This document shows positions 6,773 through 16,262 of a stretch of DNA of 64,000 nt, one piece after another (within the stretch, counting starts at the first letter, position 1; each line of letters starts with the position of its first letter). Origin of the DNA: Nitrosospira sp. Is2 (GTDB taxonomy: Bacteria > Pseudomonadota > Gammaproteobacteria > Burkholderiales > Nitrosomonadaceae); contig NZ_CP137134.1 in the NCBI RefSeq assembly GCF_033095785.1, forward strand, positions 1,612,001-1,676,000. Direction: 5' to 3'. Made by a program: the position numbers and the translations under genes. The notes below the pieces were generated by a model that made no database searches, was not told the origin of the DNA, and was given only the letters and a program-made list of their open reading frames with translations.

Positions 6773-8167
6773 ATGTTTGCTACCCTACCCAACTACGTCA
6801 TGCTGGATCTGGAGACCACCGGCGCGACTCCGCTATATGATCGCATTACCGAGATCGCCCTGATCCGGTTTGAATACGGCGTGGAAACTGAGCGCTGGCA
6901 GACGCTGGTCAACCCCGGCATCAGTATCCCGCCCTTCATAACCCACTTGACCGGCATTACCGACGAAATGGTAAAGGACGCACCAACCTTCGAGGAGGTT
7001 GCACCTACCTTATATGGCTATATCGAAGGAGCAGTACTGGCAGCGCATAACGTGCGGTTCGACCATGGCTTCCTGAAGAGCGAATTCAACCGCATGGGTG
7101 CGGTGCTGCGACAAAAGGTCATGTGTACGGTGAAGCTGTCGCGCAAGCTCTATCCCGAGCATAGAGGGCATGGGCTAGATGCAATCATGTGGCGGCATGG
7201 GCTCAGGACTGATGCGCGCCACCGGGCAATGGGCGATGTCGAGGTCGTGGTGGCTTATCTTGACTTGGCCAGGCGCGAACTAGGAGAAGCCCGTGTGCTT
7301 GAGGCTGTGGCATCCCTAGTCAAGGGACCAAGTCTACCCGCTGGCCTCGATCCCGCGTTCCTGGATGAGATACCTGATAGTCCCGGCGTCTATCTCTTCC
7401 ATGGGGAAAACGATTTGCCGCTCTATATTGGCAAGAGTGTCACCCTGCGCTCACGAGTGATGTCCCATTTCGGCGGAGATCATGCTTCGAGCCGCGCAAT
7501 GCGCATCGGACAACAGGTTCGCCGCGTTGGATGGATGGAGACTGCAGGAGAGTTGGGCGCACTGCTGCTTGAATCGAGGTTGATCAAGGAGCGCCAACCC
7601 GTGCACAACCGACTGCTGCGCGCATCCTCCAGTCTGTTCTCTCTTAGTCTGGCATGCGGTCTCAACCATATATCGCTCGTAAATATTGTAGACAAGGATG
7701 AGATCCACCCCGAAGTCTTCGAATATCTCTACGGCTTCTTTCGTTCAAGAAAGGCGGCCACTGAAATGCTGCGCGGCCTGGCAAAAGAACATGGACTGTG
7801 CCCGCGCACGATTGGCATAGAAAGCGGCAAAGGTGCGTGCTTTGCTCACCAGATCAAATGCTGTGATGGCGTATGTGCAGGTAAAGAAAACCCTCAGCTG
7901 CACTACCTGCGCCTGAAACAGGCGTTAACTCCTCTCCAGCTGAAGACCTGGCCGTATCCGGGCAGGATTGGAATTCGTGAACACGATGAGGAGTCAGGGC
8001 GCACACAGGTTCACGTTTTTGACAGCTGGTGCCATATTGCAACAGTGGAAGACGAAAGGGCGCTTGAAGAGGTGCGGGAGACGCGCTCATCGTTGAGTTT
8101 CGATCTGGACACCTACAAGCTGTTGCTGAAACACCTGAAAAAAAACGTTTCCGTTATTCCTCTATAG
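6773..8167 (+). CDS. DnaQ-type exonuclease fused to GIY-YIG nuclease domain
   Basis: 464 residues. Positions 1 to about 175 are a DEDDh 3'-5' exonuclease: MLDLETTG (first Asp/Glu), AHNVRFDHGFL (second Asp) and the HRAMGDVE ending. Positions about 200-285 are a GIY-YIG domain like that of UvrC and Cho (SPGVYLFHGENDLPLYIGKS, then ESRLIKERQP). The C-terminal part, from about 290, contains a cysteine cluster (CFAHQIKCCDGVC) seen in Cho-like relatives. Such fusions are thought to act in DNA repair or in processing of damaged ends. AAGGA is immediately next to the ATG, an unusually short spacing, but later starts would cut the first exonuclease motif. Confidence 0.85.
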   Translation: MFATLPNYVMLDLETTGATPLYDRITEIALIRFEYGVETERWQTLVNPGISIPPFITHLTGITDEMVKDAPTFEEVAPTLYGYIEGAVLAAHNVRFDHGFLKSEFNRMGAVLRQKVMCTVKLSRKLYPEHRGHGLDAIMWRHGLRTDARHRAMGDVEVVVAYLDLARRELGEARVLEAVASLVKGPSLPAGLDPAFLDEIPDSPGVYLFHGENDLPLYIGKSVTLRSRVMSHFGGDHASSRAMRIGQQVRRVGWMETAGELGALLLESRLIKERQPVHNRLLRASSSLFSLSLACGLNHISLVNIVDKDEIHPEVFEYLYGFFRSRKAATEMLRGLAKEHGLCPRTIGIESGKGACFAHQIKCCDGVCAGKENPQLHYLRLKQALTPLQLKTWPYPGRIGIREHDEESGRTQVHVFDSWCHIATVEDERALEEVRETRSSLSFDLDTYKLLLKHLKKNVSVIPL

Positions 8168-8372
8168 GAATAGAACTCGAGACCCAAGCGAAGGACCGAG
8201 AGTACCTGTTCGATTTCGAGGACACTATTGTGCCGTAACGTACCGCTAGCAGAACGCTCCAGACAGCGCGTTATTTCTAATGATGCCGACTTTACGCGTA
8301 TGCAAGGGGCCCCTCTATTAAGCGATACTCGGGATTCTCTGCCTTGTAATGATCACGGGTTTCTGGATGAAT

Positions 8373-8408
8373 ACGGAAGCAGAGTCAGCGAATAGGCTCT
8401 GCTTCCGT
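8373..8408 (+). promoter_or_regulatory. Perfect 12-bp hairpin upstream of the HAF-repeat gene
   Basis: ACGGAAGCAGAG (8373-8384) pairs completely with CTCTGCTTCCGT (8397-8408) across a 12-base loop. It lies 124 bases before the likely GTG start at 8532. There is no T run, so it is a leader or regulatory hairpin rather than a classic terminator. Confidence 0.55.
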
Positions 8409-8531
8409 AGCCGGCATGGCGGCATCAGGTCTGTTCTCCCGACATCGAAGCTCCCTTTTGACAATTCAGCCACCAACATCTACATTGAAACAACGAAACC
8501 TTTAAGTTTCAGCTCTTGCCGGAGAAGCGCC

Positions 8532-9677
8532 GTGCAAAAAACTCATTGCCCTAAAGTCCGCAGAGTCAGGAGCTTCGTCACAGCATTCCTGAGCATGAGC
8601 CTTGGCCTTGTAGCGCCTGTTTTCGCTACCGAGGTCCCCATCATCGTAAACCCGGATGGTAAGCTGACCTACATTGGTGCTCCGGTCGGCGATGGCAGCT
8701 GGGACAACTGGGCCGTAGGCATCAACGATAAGGGGCAGGTGGTCGGATATCCTAACATCGGAGACGCTTATGCGGATTCCTACATCACCGGTCCAGCCGG
8801 AGTGGGAAATAGTTATCTCGGTACATTGGGGGGGAACTACAATTTCGCCGGCGGAGTGAACAATGCCGGACAGGTGATAGGAGCGTCAACCTTAACCCTA
8901 TCCGGAACTGGAAGCGATCCATACCACGCCTATATCACTGGTCCCAACGGTGTGGGAATGAAGGATCTGGGCACCCTCGGCGGCGATAGCAGTTCCGCCA
9001 GCGCCATAAACGATGCCGGTCGGGTGGCAGGATCTTCTACCTTGGCAGACGGTTCTGCGCATGCTTTCATCACCGGCCCCAATGGAGTGGGGATGACCGA
9101 TCTGGGTACGGTTAGTCAGGGTTTCATAACTGACATTAACGCAGCCGGACAGGTGGTAGGATATTCAGACACCGGAAACGGTCTTTCACGCGCCTTCATT
9201 TCCGGCCCCAATGGCCTGGACAGGACCGATCTCGGTACACTGGGGGGGAATAACACTGTCGCTACTGCCGTCAACGACGCTGGCCAGGTAGCAGGATACT
9301 CCAGCCTGACGGACGGTTCTACGCATGCGTTCCTCACCGGTCCCAATGGCGTTGGCATGACCGATCTCGGCGCACTGGGGGGAAATAGCACTTTCGCCAG
9401 TGCCATTAACGACGCCGGCCAGGTGGTAGGGCATTCTGGCCTGGATTATGGTTCTTCTCACGCCTTTATCACCGGCCCCAATGGCGTCGGGATGACCGAT
9501 CTCCAGCCTTTACTGGCTCCGCATGGGGTATTTTCGAGCCATGCTGTCGGAATTAATAATCTGGGCCAAGTGATCGTCAACACGAGCTTAGTCCCCGAGC
9601 CCTCCTCCTATGTCCTGATGCTGGCCGGTCTGGGCCTTCTGATAGGCTATATGTCGCGTTGTCGCCCCATTGCTTAG
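8532..9677 (+). CDS. HAF-repeat PEP-CTERM exported protein
   Basis: 381 residues from the GTG at 8532, which has GGAG eight bases upstream and begins a proper signal sequence (basic CPKVRRVRS, then a hydrophobic stretch ending PVFA). An in-frame ATG at 8349 would add 61 residues with no signal character and would run through the hairpin at 8373. The body is built of repeats of about 37-45 residues around HAFITGPNGVGMTDLGTLGG and AINDAGQVVG, the HAF extracellular repeat. The C-terminus VPEPSS, hydrophobic helix and basic CRP end is a PEP-CTERM sorting signal, processed by an exosortase that must be encoded elsewhere. Likely surface or biofilm-matrix protein. Confidence 0.85.
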   Translation: MQKTHCPKVRRVRSFVTAFLSMSLGLVAPVFATEVPIIVNPDGKLTYIGAPVGDGSWDNWAVGINDKGQVVGYPNIGDAYADSYITGPAGVGNSYLGTLGGNYNFAGGVNNAGQVIGASTLTLSGTGSDPYHAYITGPNGVGMKDLGTLGGDSSSASAINDAGRVAGSSTLADGSAHAFITGPNGVGMTDLGTVSQGFITDINAAGQVVGYSDTGNGLSRAFISGPNGLDRTDLGTLGGNNTVATAVNDAGQVAGYSSLTDGSTHAFLTGPNGVGMTDLGALGGNSTFASAINDAGQVVGHSGLDYGSSHAFITGPNGVGMTDLQPLLAPHGVFSSHAVGINNLGQVIVNTSLVPEPSSYVLMLAGLGLLIGYMSRCRPIA

Positions 9678-9964
9678 CCGGACACACCCCTCCGGAGGTC
9701 ACGAGCGGAATGCCTTTGTCAGCTTTTTTAGCGCATGACGTTCTCTCCCGGGCAGAATCAAAGACCCACGCTAAGCACTCCGATAGAAAAGAAGATCATC
9801 TCTGAGCCCTTACCTGACTTTACTATTCCCGCGCGGTAACGTTCGTATCGCCGCACGACGAGTATTTCCTTGCGCGTGTTTGGTGCGACAACGTACGGAA
9901 CAACTCTAGAGCTAGCGTACCATTTCAAAACAGCAATTTTGCTGGATTGAAAAACGGGACGGCC

Positions 9965-10360
9965 ATGAAAAATACCTTCGCTTTAAAAAATATTACTCGA
10001 TCTATCATGATTGCCAGCGTGATGTTTGGGGTAACAGGCGTTGTTCACGCCCAAAGCAGCGCCGCAAAAAAGCCAAACAGTTCTACCTCCAACCCGGGTT
10101 CGCACGCGTACGGAAAAGACCAATCAAAGGACTATGCAAAGTCACAGGGGTCAGGCTTCCACGCGTACGGAAAAGACCAATCAAAGGACTATGCAAAGTC
10201 ACAGGGGTCAGGCTTCCACACGTACGGAAAAGACCAATCAAAGGATTATGCAAAGTCACAAGAGTCAGCCGGCTCCACCGGTCAGGCTACCGGGATGGGA
10301 TCGAGCTCCTCGCAGGGCTCCAGCACCTCTGGAACATCTGCAGGATCAGGAGGGTATTAG
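9965..10360 (+). CDS. Secreted low-complexity protein with 19-residue repeats
   Basis: 131 residues from the ATG at 9965; a TTG six codons earlier is also in frame. The signal peptide ends near VVHAQ. The mature part holds three nearly identical 19-residue units (HAYGKDQSKDYAKSQGSGF), then a serine/glycine-rich tail. There is no catalytic motif. The mature protein is hydrophilic and probably disordered. Low-complexity exported proteins of this kind are poorly known; an envelope, adhesion or desiccation role is only a guess. Confidence 0.65.
   Translation: MKNTFALKNITRSIMIASVMFGVTGVVHAQSSAAKKPNSSTSNPGSHAYGKDQSKDYAKSQGSGFHAYGKDQSKDYAKSQGSGFHTYGKDQSKDYAKSQESAGSTGQATGMGSSSSQGSSTSGTSAGSGGY
10103..10273 (+). 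repeat. Three 57-bp tandem repeats inside a gene
   Basis: Units begin at 10103, 10160 and 10217. The first two are virtually identical and the third differs at a few bases. The period is exactly 19 codons, so gain or loss of units keeps the frame. Near identity at the DNA level indicates recent expansion. Confidence 0.9.
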
Positions 10361-10411
10361 CCACGGCCTGCTTCTTTAAGATCAGTCACGCAAAGGCAGG
10401 CAGACAATAAT

Positions 10412-10447
10412 CCGGTGTTTCCGGGGACTCGTTTAAGGAAACGCCGG
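10412..10447 (+). terminator. Hairpin after the repeat-protein gene
   Basis: CCGGTGTTTCC (10412-10422) pairs with GGAAACGCCGG (10437-10447), 11 pairs including one G-U, across a 14-base loop. It lies 52 bases after the stop codon. No T run follows, so termination is likely but not certain. Confidence 0.45.
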
Positions 10448-10655
10448 GTTAACCTGTTCATTGTTGACACGCGACCTTCCTGCCCAGCATTGCGATGTGC
10501 AGAGCCAAGCTCAAGAGGCTGTGCTATGGCTATTTCTAGAAGAACGCAGAGGAAGTGGCCAGATAACCAAGATGCTAGCGCCCGATCAGTCATCAACTTG
10601 ACGAGAGTTTGTTACGATCCTGTTGCGAACCTGCCCATCTCTTCCCCGTGTGAAG

Positions 10656-10988
10656 TTAAAAATCAATCCGCGCGCTGATTGCGTCGTACACCTTTGAGCT
10701 GAAAGCGGCAGCCTGGTGAATGATTTCCTCCTCTGCCTGATCTTGAACCCTTCCTGTTTTATACAGTTTTTCTCCGATTCTGAACCCGTTCTCCCACGCG
10801 GCGTTACATATCGGATTACCAAAAATATGTTTCTTCTGTGCGATATGGGCCGCTAATCCGCTCAAAAACTTATCGTGAGTGCCGGAAAAATAGCCCCCTA
10901 CGGTACACAGCCGATAATCCTGCTCGCTCGCGAAGCTCACACTCGAAAAGCCTATGAAAAACATGATAACAATCCCCCGCATTCTCAT
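10656..10988 (-). CDS. Small exported protein of unknown function
   Basis: 110 residues when started at the ATG at 10988, which has GGGGGA seven bases upstream; a TTG start 15 bases earlier is less likely. MRMRG leads into a hydrophobic core and SVSFASE cleavage site, so it is periplasmic or secreted. The mature part has two cysteines (RLCTVGGYF and PICNAAW) that could pair, and a helical C-terminus. I do not recognise the family. It stands alone, opposite to its neighbours. Confidence 0.55.
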   Translation of the reverse strand: MRMRGIVIMFFIGFSSVSFASEQDYRLCTVGGYFSGTHDKFLSGLAAHIAQKKHIFGNPICNAAWENGFRIGEKLYKTGRVQDQAEEEIIHQAAAFSSKVYDAISARIDF

Positions 10989-11933
10989 GATCTTTTCCCC
11001 CAATTAAGTGCAGCATTAATGTTAAGTGATTACATGCCTGGCGTGAGACTCTGCCACCTCGGACTGTGGCATCTCCGCTCCGTCAGGTTCCGAAGTTTAT
11101 TGCCTCGTAGTAGGGGGAACCCAGCCTAATTACGCAATCCGTTGGGATAGGGTAGCCGGAAATGCCCATAGTTTCGAATCCTGCGCCTGAATCTTCCTAA
11201 GACAAGAATCCATCGATGTAATGCCCCCGCGAATGCCAATTTTAACGAGGCAGGCTCCTGCCCGCCCTCGTCCGGCGGACCTTTATTTGCGCCCGGTCCG
11301 GACGAAGCGCTGGTGACATTTTTCTTGCCTATTCCCTGCCACCGATTTAACAGGTTTTTACATCGCTGTTTGTCGAAAGGCTCCCATTTTTCCGGGATAA
11401 GATGGAACCCGAGTTGATTGAGCCGCTGTAGGACATCTGGACATGGTTCGCGCGACAAAGGGATTTGGTGGTCGCGAACGTGGCGTCGTACGTGCCAAGG
11501 AGGGGTCCATTGGACCAAGAAAAAAGTGCAAGAAATGATATTGAACGTTTCGAGCAACCTGGGGGTAGGAACACTAGCCGCGCAAAATCACAATCCGCTC
11601 AACCAGCCTGCGCATGAATATCACCTTTCGCTCGACAGGTACCAATGTTCGGTCGAGTCTGTCGTCACCCCTCCAATCCATCAATACTCACTGCGGGATA
11701 CAGTTTGAGATTTCTTGCTGCCTGTAACCGCCTACTACCTCGCCGGCTGCTTTTCGCGGAAAGAACAGGATGAATACCCATTAACCAATTGCGTTCCATT
11801 GCAACCGGTCCCGACAGTTGGGATCGCGGATGGAACGAATGCCTTCGCTAAAAAGCCTTCGAATTCCGACACCACGCTGACCGCTTTAATACCATTGCGC
11901 CCTCTGGCCCTGATCCATTCAGCAGAATTCGAT
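10989..11933. other. Long stretch without a supported gene
   Basis: About 930 bases before the hybrid kinase. A 143-codon minus frame at 11126-11557 is open, but its composition (many Arg, Trp and Pro, no recognisable motif) and weak start do not convince me. Plus frames here are likewise unconvincing. The kinase frame itself is open from a TTG at 11715, which is probably not used. The region may contain decayed genes. Confidence 0.35.
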
Positions 11934-14861
11934 ATGACGATCCGCAAACTCAGCCACATCTTTTATCTTGTAACAGGGCTGCTCATTCTTCTGCTTACGC
12001 TGTTTGTCTCTCTACGCTTTTTTGAGCAGGGCAAGCTTACACAGGCGCAGGATACCCGTTACGCCGCCTCCCTGATTGCAGATGAACTGCGGCAATCCTC
12101 CGACGACCTTACACGTTTGGCACGAAGCTTTACGACTACCAAGGACCCCAAGTTCGAGCAAATGTATTGGCAGACGCTCGCCATTCGAAATGGAGAAATG
12201 GCGCCTCCGCGTCACTACGAACGAGGTTACTGGAACCTCATCATCGGGGACCCCGATTTTAAGCCACAGTATGAGACCACGAAAATCTCTTTGCGTGCTC
12301 GATGGGAGAAACTCGGACTTACACGCGCAGAGGACGCTAAATTGGAAGAAGCAGAAAATAATTCAAACTCGTTGGCGCAGACGGAGACCACCGCGCTAAA
12401 CGCGGTAAAAGGTCTTTTCCGGGACGACGCCGGCCGGTTTGTCGTCAAAGGCAAGCCTGACCACGAACTGGCTCGTGATATTTTGAACGATGAGGCATAT
12501 CACGCTGCTAAAGCCAAAATTTTTCGGTTAGTCAATGAATTCCATGAGCTGAACGACCAGCGTACCCGCAACATTGTCGATGTTGCCGCACAACGTACAA
12601 GGTTTTACGTTTCTTGTGTCTTCATCACCCTCGCAGGTCTTCTCATATGGCTTATTCTTTCTTATTTTATCGTGAGGCGAAAGGTTGATAGCCTGGAATT
12701 ACTCGAACTCCATACCAAAAATACCAGCCAGGGGAACGGCGCGCCTCAATTAGACCTTGATGCACAAGATGAGATTGGTCAGCTTTCGCGTACCGTAGCC
12801 ACGGTGCACCACGAACGAGAACGCTACAACAAGGAGCTGGAAGCCATGGTAGCGTCGCGCACTGCCGAGCTGGAGCATGCCCGGCGCGATGCTGAACAGG
12901 CGAATCGAGCTAAATCAAATTTCCTCGCTGCGATGAGTCACGAGATTCGGACGCCCATGAACGGGGTGATCGGCATGATCGATGTGCTGCATTACACCAG
13001 CCTGCGGAGCGACCAGGTGGAAATGGTTGATCTGATGCGTGAATCAGCGTTGGCGTTGCTAAGGATCATTGACGATATCCTGGATTTTTCCAAGATTGAG
13101 GCCGGCAAGCTTCAGATCGAGCACGGCGCGGTATCCATAGCCGAGGTCGCAGAGAAAGTCTGCAATCTGTTAGATCAACTGGCACAGAAAAAGGGGGTCG
13201 AACTTGCCTTATTCACCGACCCCAGGGTTCCCCTTGAAGTAGTAGGGGATGCGTTACGGCTGCGCCAGGTCCTTCTTAATCTGATCAGCAACGCCGTAAA
13301 ATTTTCGGCCGATCAGCGGCGGCAAGGAAAGGTATCAGTACGCGTATTGCCCGTCCAACAGAACGGGAAGCAGATATTTGTCGAATTTCTGGTTGTCGAC
13401 AATGGCGTTGGGATGGATGAAGAGACCAAGGCAAAGCTGTTCACCCCCTTTACACAAGCAGATGTTTCAACCACGCGGCGCTTTGGCGGTACCGGATTGG
13501 GACTGGTCATTTCACGTAACCTGATTGAACTGATGGGAGGGGAAATCAGTGTCGAAAGCGCGGTGGGAAAAGGCAGCACGTTTTCCGTACGCCTGCCGTT
13601 CGAGCCACGGAAGGCGGCAAACCCCCAGATGGACTCTCCAACGTCCGAGGTTGCCGGCTTGTCGTGTCTCGTTGCAGGAAGCGCAGATGGTGTTGGGCCC
13701 GACCTTGCCTTCCACCTGGAGCACGCGGGCGCATGTGTAGAGCGCGTTCCGCATCTTTCGGACATCAGCGAGTGGATCGGCCGCTGCCGACCTGGGCTAT
13801 GGATAGCGGTAATCGATGCGAAAAACACTACGCCCGCGCTGGAGAGCCTGAGTGCCGCGCTTTACGCAAAGCCCGGCCTGGACCTGCGTTTTGTCATTGT
13901 CGGGCGCGGCAAGCGACGCTCGCCGCGCCTGCGGGAAAACGGTGTCATAACCATAGACGGGAACCTGCTGCCCCGTCAATCCTTGTTCAAAGCTGTGGCG
14001 CTTGCGGCAAACAGGACACAAGAAGAAGAAATATACCGGTTTCCCGCTCAAGAGGACGTTCTTGGCTTTTCCCCGAATGTCCAGAGCAGGGAGCATTCAC
14101 AGGTAATCCTGGTAGCCGAGGACAACGAGACCAATCAGGAGGTGATCCGACGCCAACTAGCCTTGCTCGGTTATGCAATCGCCGTGGCCGGAAATGGACG
14201 CGAAGCATGGGAGTTGTGGAAAACCGGCAAGTATTCGCTGCTGTTGACCGATGTGCATATGCCCGAAATGGACGGTTATGAGCTTTGCGCTGCCATCAGG
14301 GCCAGCGAGACCGGCTCAGCCCATGCTCCTATCATAGCCATCACGGCTAACGCCCTGAAGGGCGAAGCGGAGCACTGCCGCGCCATGGGTATGGATGATT
14401 ATCTGAGCAAACCGCTTCAGCTAAAGGATTTGAAGAAAACATTGGAAAAATGGCTGCCGTTTGCCACACGCGCCGGTCTCGTTGACGCTCCCGCGATTGT
14501 TGATGCGTCGCCAACCCCGCCGCCCCACACGAATTCGGTGCCCATCGATATTACTGTTCTTGAAAGATTGGTGGGAAACGACCCTGCTGTGATTAAAGAA
14601 TGCCTGCAGAGTTTCCGGAAAACGGCGACAAAGACTAGCGGTGAATTAAAGGCAGCTTACAGCGCTGGACAAACGGCACAGGTCGGCGAAGCCGCGCACA
14701 AGCTCAAGTCTTCCGCCCGCTCCGTCGGCGCTGTTTTCCTGGGTGAGTTATGCGCCAGTATGGAAGATGCCTGTTCTACTAAAAAGACGGCGCAGCTGGA
14801 TAGTTTTATCCATCGCTTCGAGACTGAAATAGCTGCCCTGGATGAGTATCTTGGCTCGTAA
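11934..14861 (+). CDS. Hybrid sensor histidine kinase (BarA/ArcB type)
   Basis: 975 residues from the ATG at 11934, which directly precedes a basic stretch and the first membrane helix; the frame is open from 11715 but the extra 73 residues look non-coding. Order: transmembrane helix (about 10-30), periplasmic sensor region, second helix (about 222-245), HAMP-like linker, HisKA with phospho-accepting His336 (SHEIRTPMNG), HATPase (FGGTGLGLVIS), a degenerate receiver-like segment, a true receiver with Asp773 (LLLTDVHMPEMDG) and a C-terminal HPt domain with His922 (AAHKLKSSAR). It would pass phosphate through His-Asp-His to a separate regulator, most simply the next gene, nine bases downstream. 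The signal is unknown. Confidence 0.9.
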   Translation: MTIRKLSHIFYLVTGLLILLLTLFVSLRFFEQGKLTQAQDTRYAASLIADELRQSSDDLTRLARSFTTTKDPKFEQMYWQTLAIRNGEMAPPRHYERGYWNLIIGDPDFKPQYETTKISLRARWEKLGLTRAEDAKLEEAENNSNSLAQTETTALNAVKGLFRDDAGRFVVKGKPDHELARDILNDEAYHAAKAKIFRLVNEFHELNDQRTRNIVDVAAQRTRFYVSCVFITLAGLLIWLILSYFIVRRKVDSLELLELHTKNTSQGNGAPQLDLDAQDEIGQLSRTVATVHHERERYNKELEAMVASRTAELEHARRDAEQANRAKSNFLAAMSHEIRTPMNGVIGMIDVLHYTSLRSDQVEMVDLMRESALALLRIIDDILDFSKIEAGKLQIEHGAVSIAEVAEKVCNLLDQLAQKKGVELALFTDPRVPLEVVGDALRLRQVLLNLISNAVKFSADQRRQGKVSVRVLPVQQNGKQIFVEFLVVDNGVGMDEETKAKLFTPFTQADVSTTRRFGGTGLGLVISRNLIELMGGEISVESAVGKGSTFSVRLPFEPRKAANPQMDSPTSEVAGLSCLVAGSADGVGPDLAFHLEHAGACVERVPHLSDISEWIGRCRPGLWIAVIDAKNTTPALESLSAALYAKPGLDLRFVIVGRGKRRSPRLRENGVITIDGNLLPRQSLFKAVALAANRTQEEEIYRFPAQEDVLGFSPNVQSREHSQVILVAEDNETNQEVIRRQLALLGYAIAVAGNGREAWELWKTGKYSLLLTDVHMPEMDGYELCAAIRASETGSAHAPIIAITANALKGEAEHCRAMGMDDYLSKPLQLKDLKKTLEKWLPFATRAGLVDAPAIVDASPTPPPHTNSVPIDITVLERLVGNDPAVIKECLQSFRKTATKTSGELKAAYSAGQTAQVGEAAHKLKSSARSVGAVFLGELCASMEDACSTKKTAQLDSFIHRFETEIAALDEYLGS

Positions 14862-14869
14862 TAACGAAA

Positions 14870-16126
14870 ATGTTGCGGCCTTCCAAAAACAGACGGGGAC
14901 TGAATGGTCGCAGGGCCTTTATGATGGGTAAGCCCTCAAGACCCGCGGCGACAATACTCATAGCGTCGGACAATATCGCAGATGGCGAACTGATAAAAAC
15001 GATCCTTGATGCGGAGTTTGACAATGTATTCATTTCGACTGCTCCAGACAGGATAGTAGAAGATTTTGAGCTGCGGCGACCGAATGTGCTGCTGCTTGCG
15101 TTCGATTCCCTGGAAAAGTCAGAACACTATTATCACGCTCTCAGAACGCGTAGCAACGAGGCTGGGACGACGGAACATCGCGTGATCGTTCTCTGCGACA
15201 AGAACAATATCGGGCGTGCCTACCAGCTATGCAAGAAGGAGCGTTTTCACGACTACGTGTTTTTTTGGCCGATGACACATGATGCGCCGCGTTTGCTCAT
15301 GTCATTGCATCTGGCAATACGTGAACTCACCATGCTTGACGCTAGCCCGACAGCCGAAGAATTTGCGGCTCAAGCGCGGCGCTTGAGCGAAATGGAGACA
15401 CTCTTGCATAAGCACGTGGCGCACGGAAATCGTGAAATCGAGATTGCCGACTCGGCTATGCGAAAAGCGGAGCGAGAGATCGGCGCGGCTCTGGACGAGT
15501 TCTCCCGGCAGCTTGCGCAGGAGGGGCCGCCCGATGTTGGCGAACACGGATTAACAAAAAAATTTGACTCGTTTAAGCAGAACGAAATAGACCCGCGCCT
15601 GCGCAGTTTCGAGGAAGTGACTCAACCATTGAAGCTCTGGATCGATGGCTTCAGTCAAGAGTGTGTTCCTCACATTAAAGCAGCCCGTACGCTTAATGAG
15701 ATGGCTGATCGGTTACAACCGACTGTGTTGGTTGTGGATGACGATGATTTTCAGCAAACAATCGTGGCGAAGATACTCGAGCCCTTGAACTATCGGGTGC
15801 TTTATGCTGAGAGCGGGCTTGCTGCACTTGAAATATTGCGGAACGTGCGACCGGATCTTGTCCTGATGGACCTTATGATGCCGGATGTTAATGGCATCGA
15901 AACCACGCGCCGGCTAAAAGCGATGCCTGCTTTCGCAAATCTGCCAGTAATGATGATGACGGGAAAAAGTGAAGGCGATATTGTTATCGAGAGCCTTCAG
16001 GCGGGCGTGATCGACTTCGTCGTGAAGCCCGTCGAGCGCGAGACCCTGATCGGCAAGGTGGCCCAAATTCTGCGGACGACGAAGATGAATCGGGCCTTGG
16101 CTCAAAAAAAATGGGACGATCTTTAG
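14870..16126 (+). CDS. Response regulator with two receiver-like domains
   Basis: 418 residues. The N-terminal domain (about 25-145) has the receiver fold pattern (TILIASDNIADGELI) but lacks the conserved phosphorylation Asp context. A helical linker with coiled-coil character follows (about 160-270), then a canonical C-terminal receiver (VLVVDDDDFQQ, Asp334 in LVLMDLMMPDVNG, MMMTGKSE, VVKPVE). There is no DNA-binding or enzymatic output domain, so it probably works by protein contact or as a phosphate relay. It follows the hybrid kinase by eight bases and is almost surely its partner. The start may instead be the ATG at 14921, which has AGGG upstream. Confidence 0.85.
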   Translation: MLRPSKNRRGLNGRRAFMMGKPSRPAATILIASDNIADGELIKTILDAEFDNVFISTAPDRIVEDFELRRPNVLLLAFDSLEKSEHYYHALRTRSNEAGTTEHRVIVLCDKNNIGRAYQLCKKERFHDYVFFWPMTHDAPRLLMSLHLAIRELTMLDASPTAEEFAAQARRLSEMETLLHKHVAHGNREIEIADSAMRKAEREIGAALDEFSRQLAQEGPPDVGEHGLTKKFDSFKQNEIDPRLRSFEEVTQPLKLWIDGFSQECVPHIKAARTLNEMADRLQPTVLVVDDDDFQQTIVAKILEPLNYRVLYAESGLAALEILRNVRPDLVLMDLMMPDVNGIETTRRLKAMPAFANLPVMMMTGKSEGDIVIESLQAGVIDFVVKPVERETLIGKVAQILRTTKMNRALAQKKWDDL

Positions 16127-16262
16127 GTAACGGCCGGGACACTCAAGCTCACGTTATTTTGCTGTACGCCTGGTTTTTTTGTTATAGTTGAATTCAGGTT
16201 AACACGACTTTTTCATTCTCAGGCGTTCGCTCGAACCCGGCAAAGCCTAACTACGACTCAGC

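Noticed and set aside
10103..10273. Possible CRISPR array
   Set aside because: The units are contiguous, in frame, 57 bp long and code for a protein repeat; there are no spacers or cas genes.
11126..11557. 143-codon minus frame before the hybrid kinase
   Set aside because: No motif, an odd composition and overlap with other equally open frames; not enough to call a gene.
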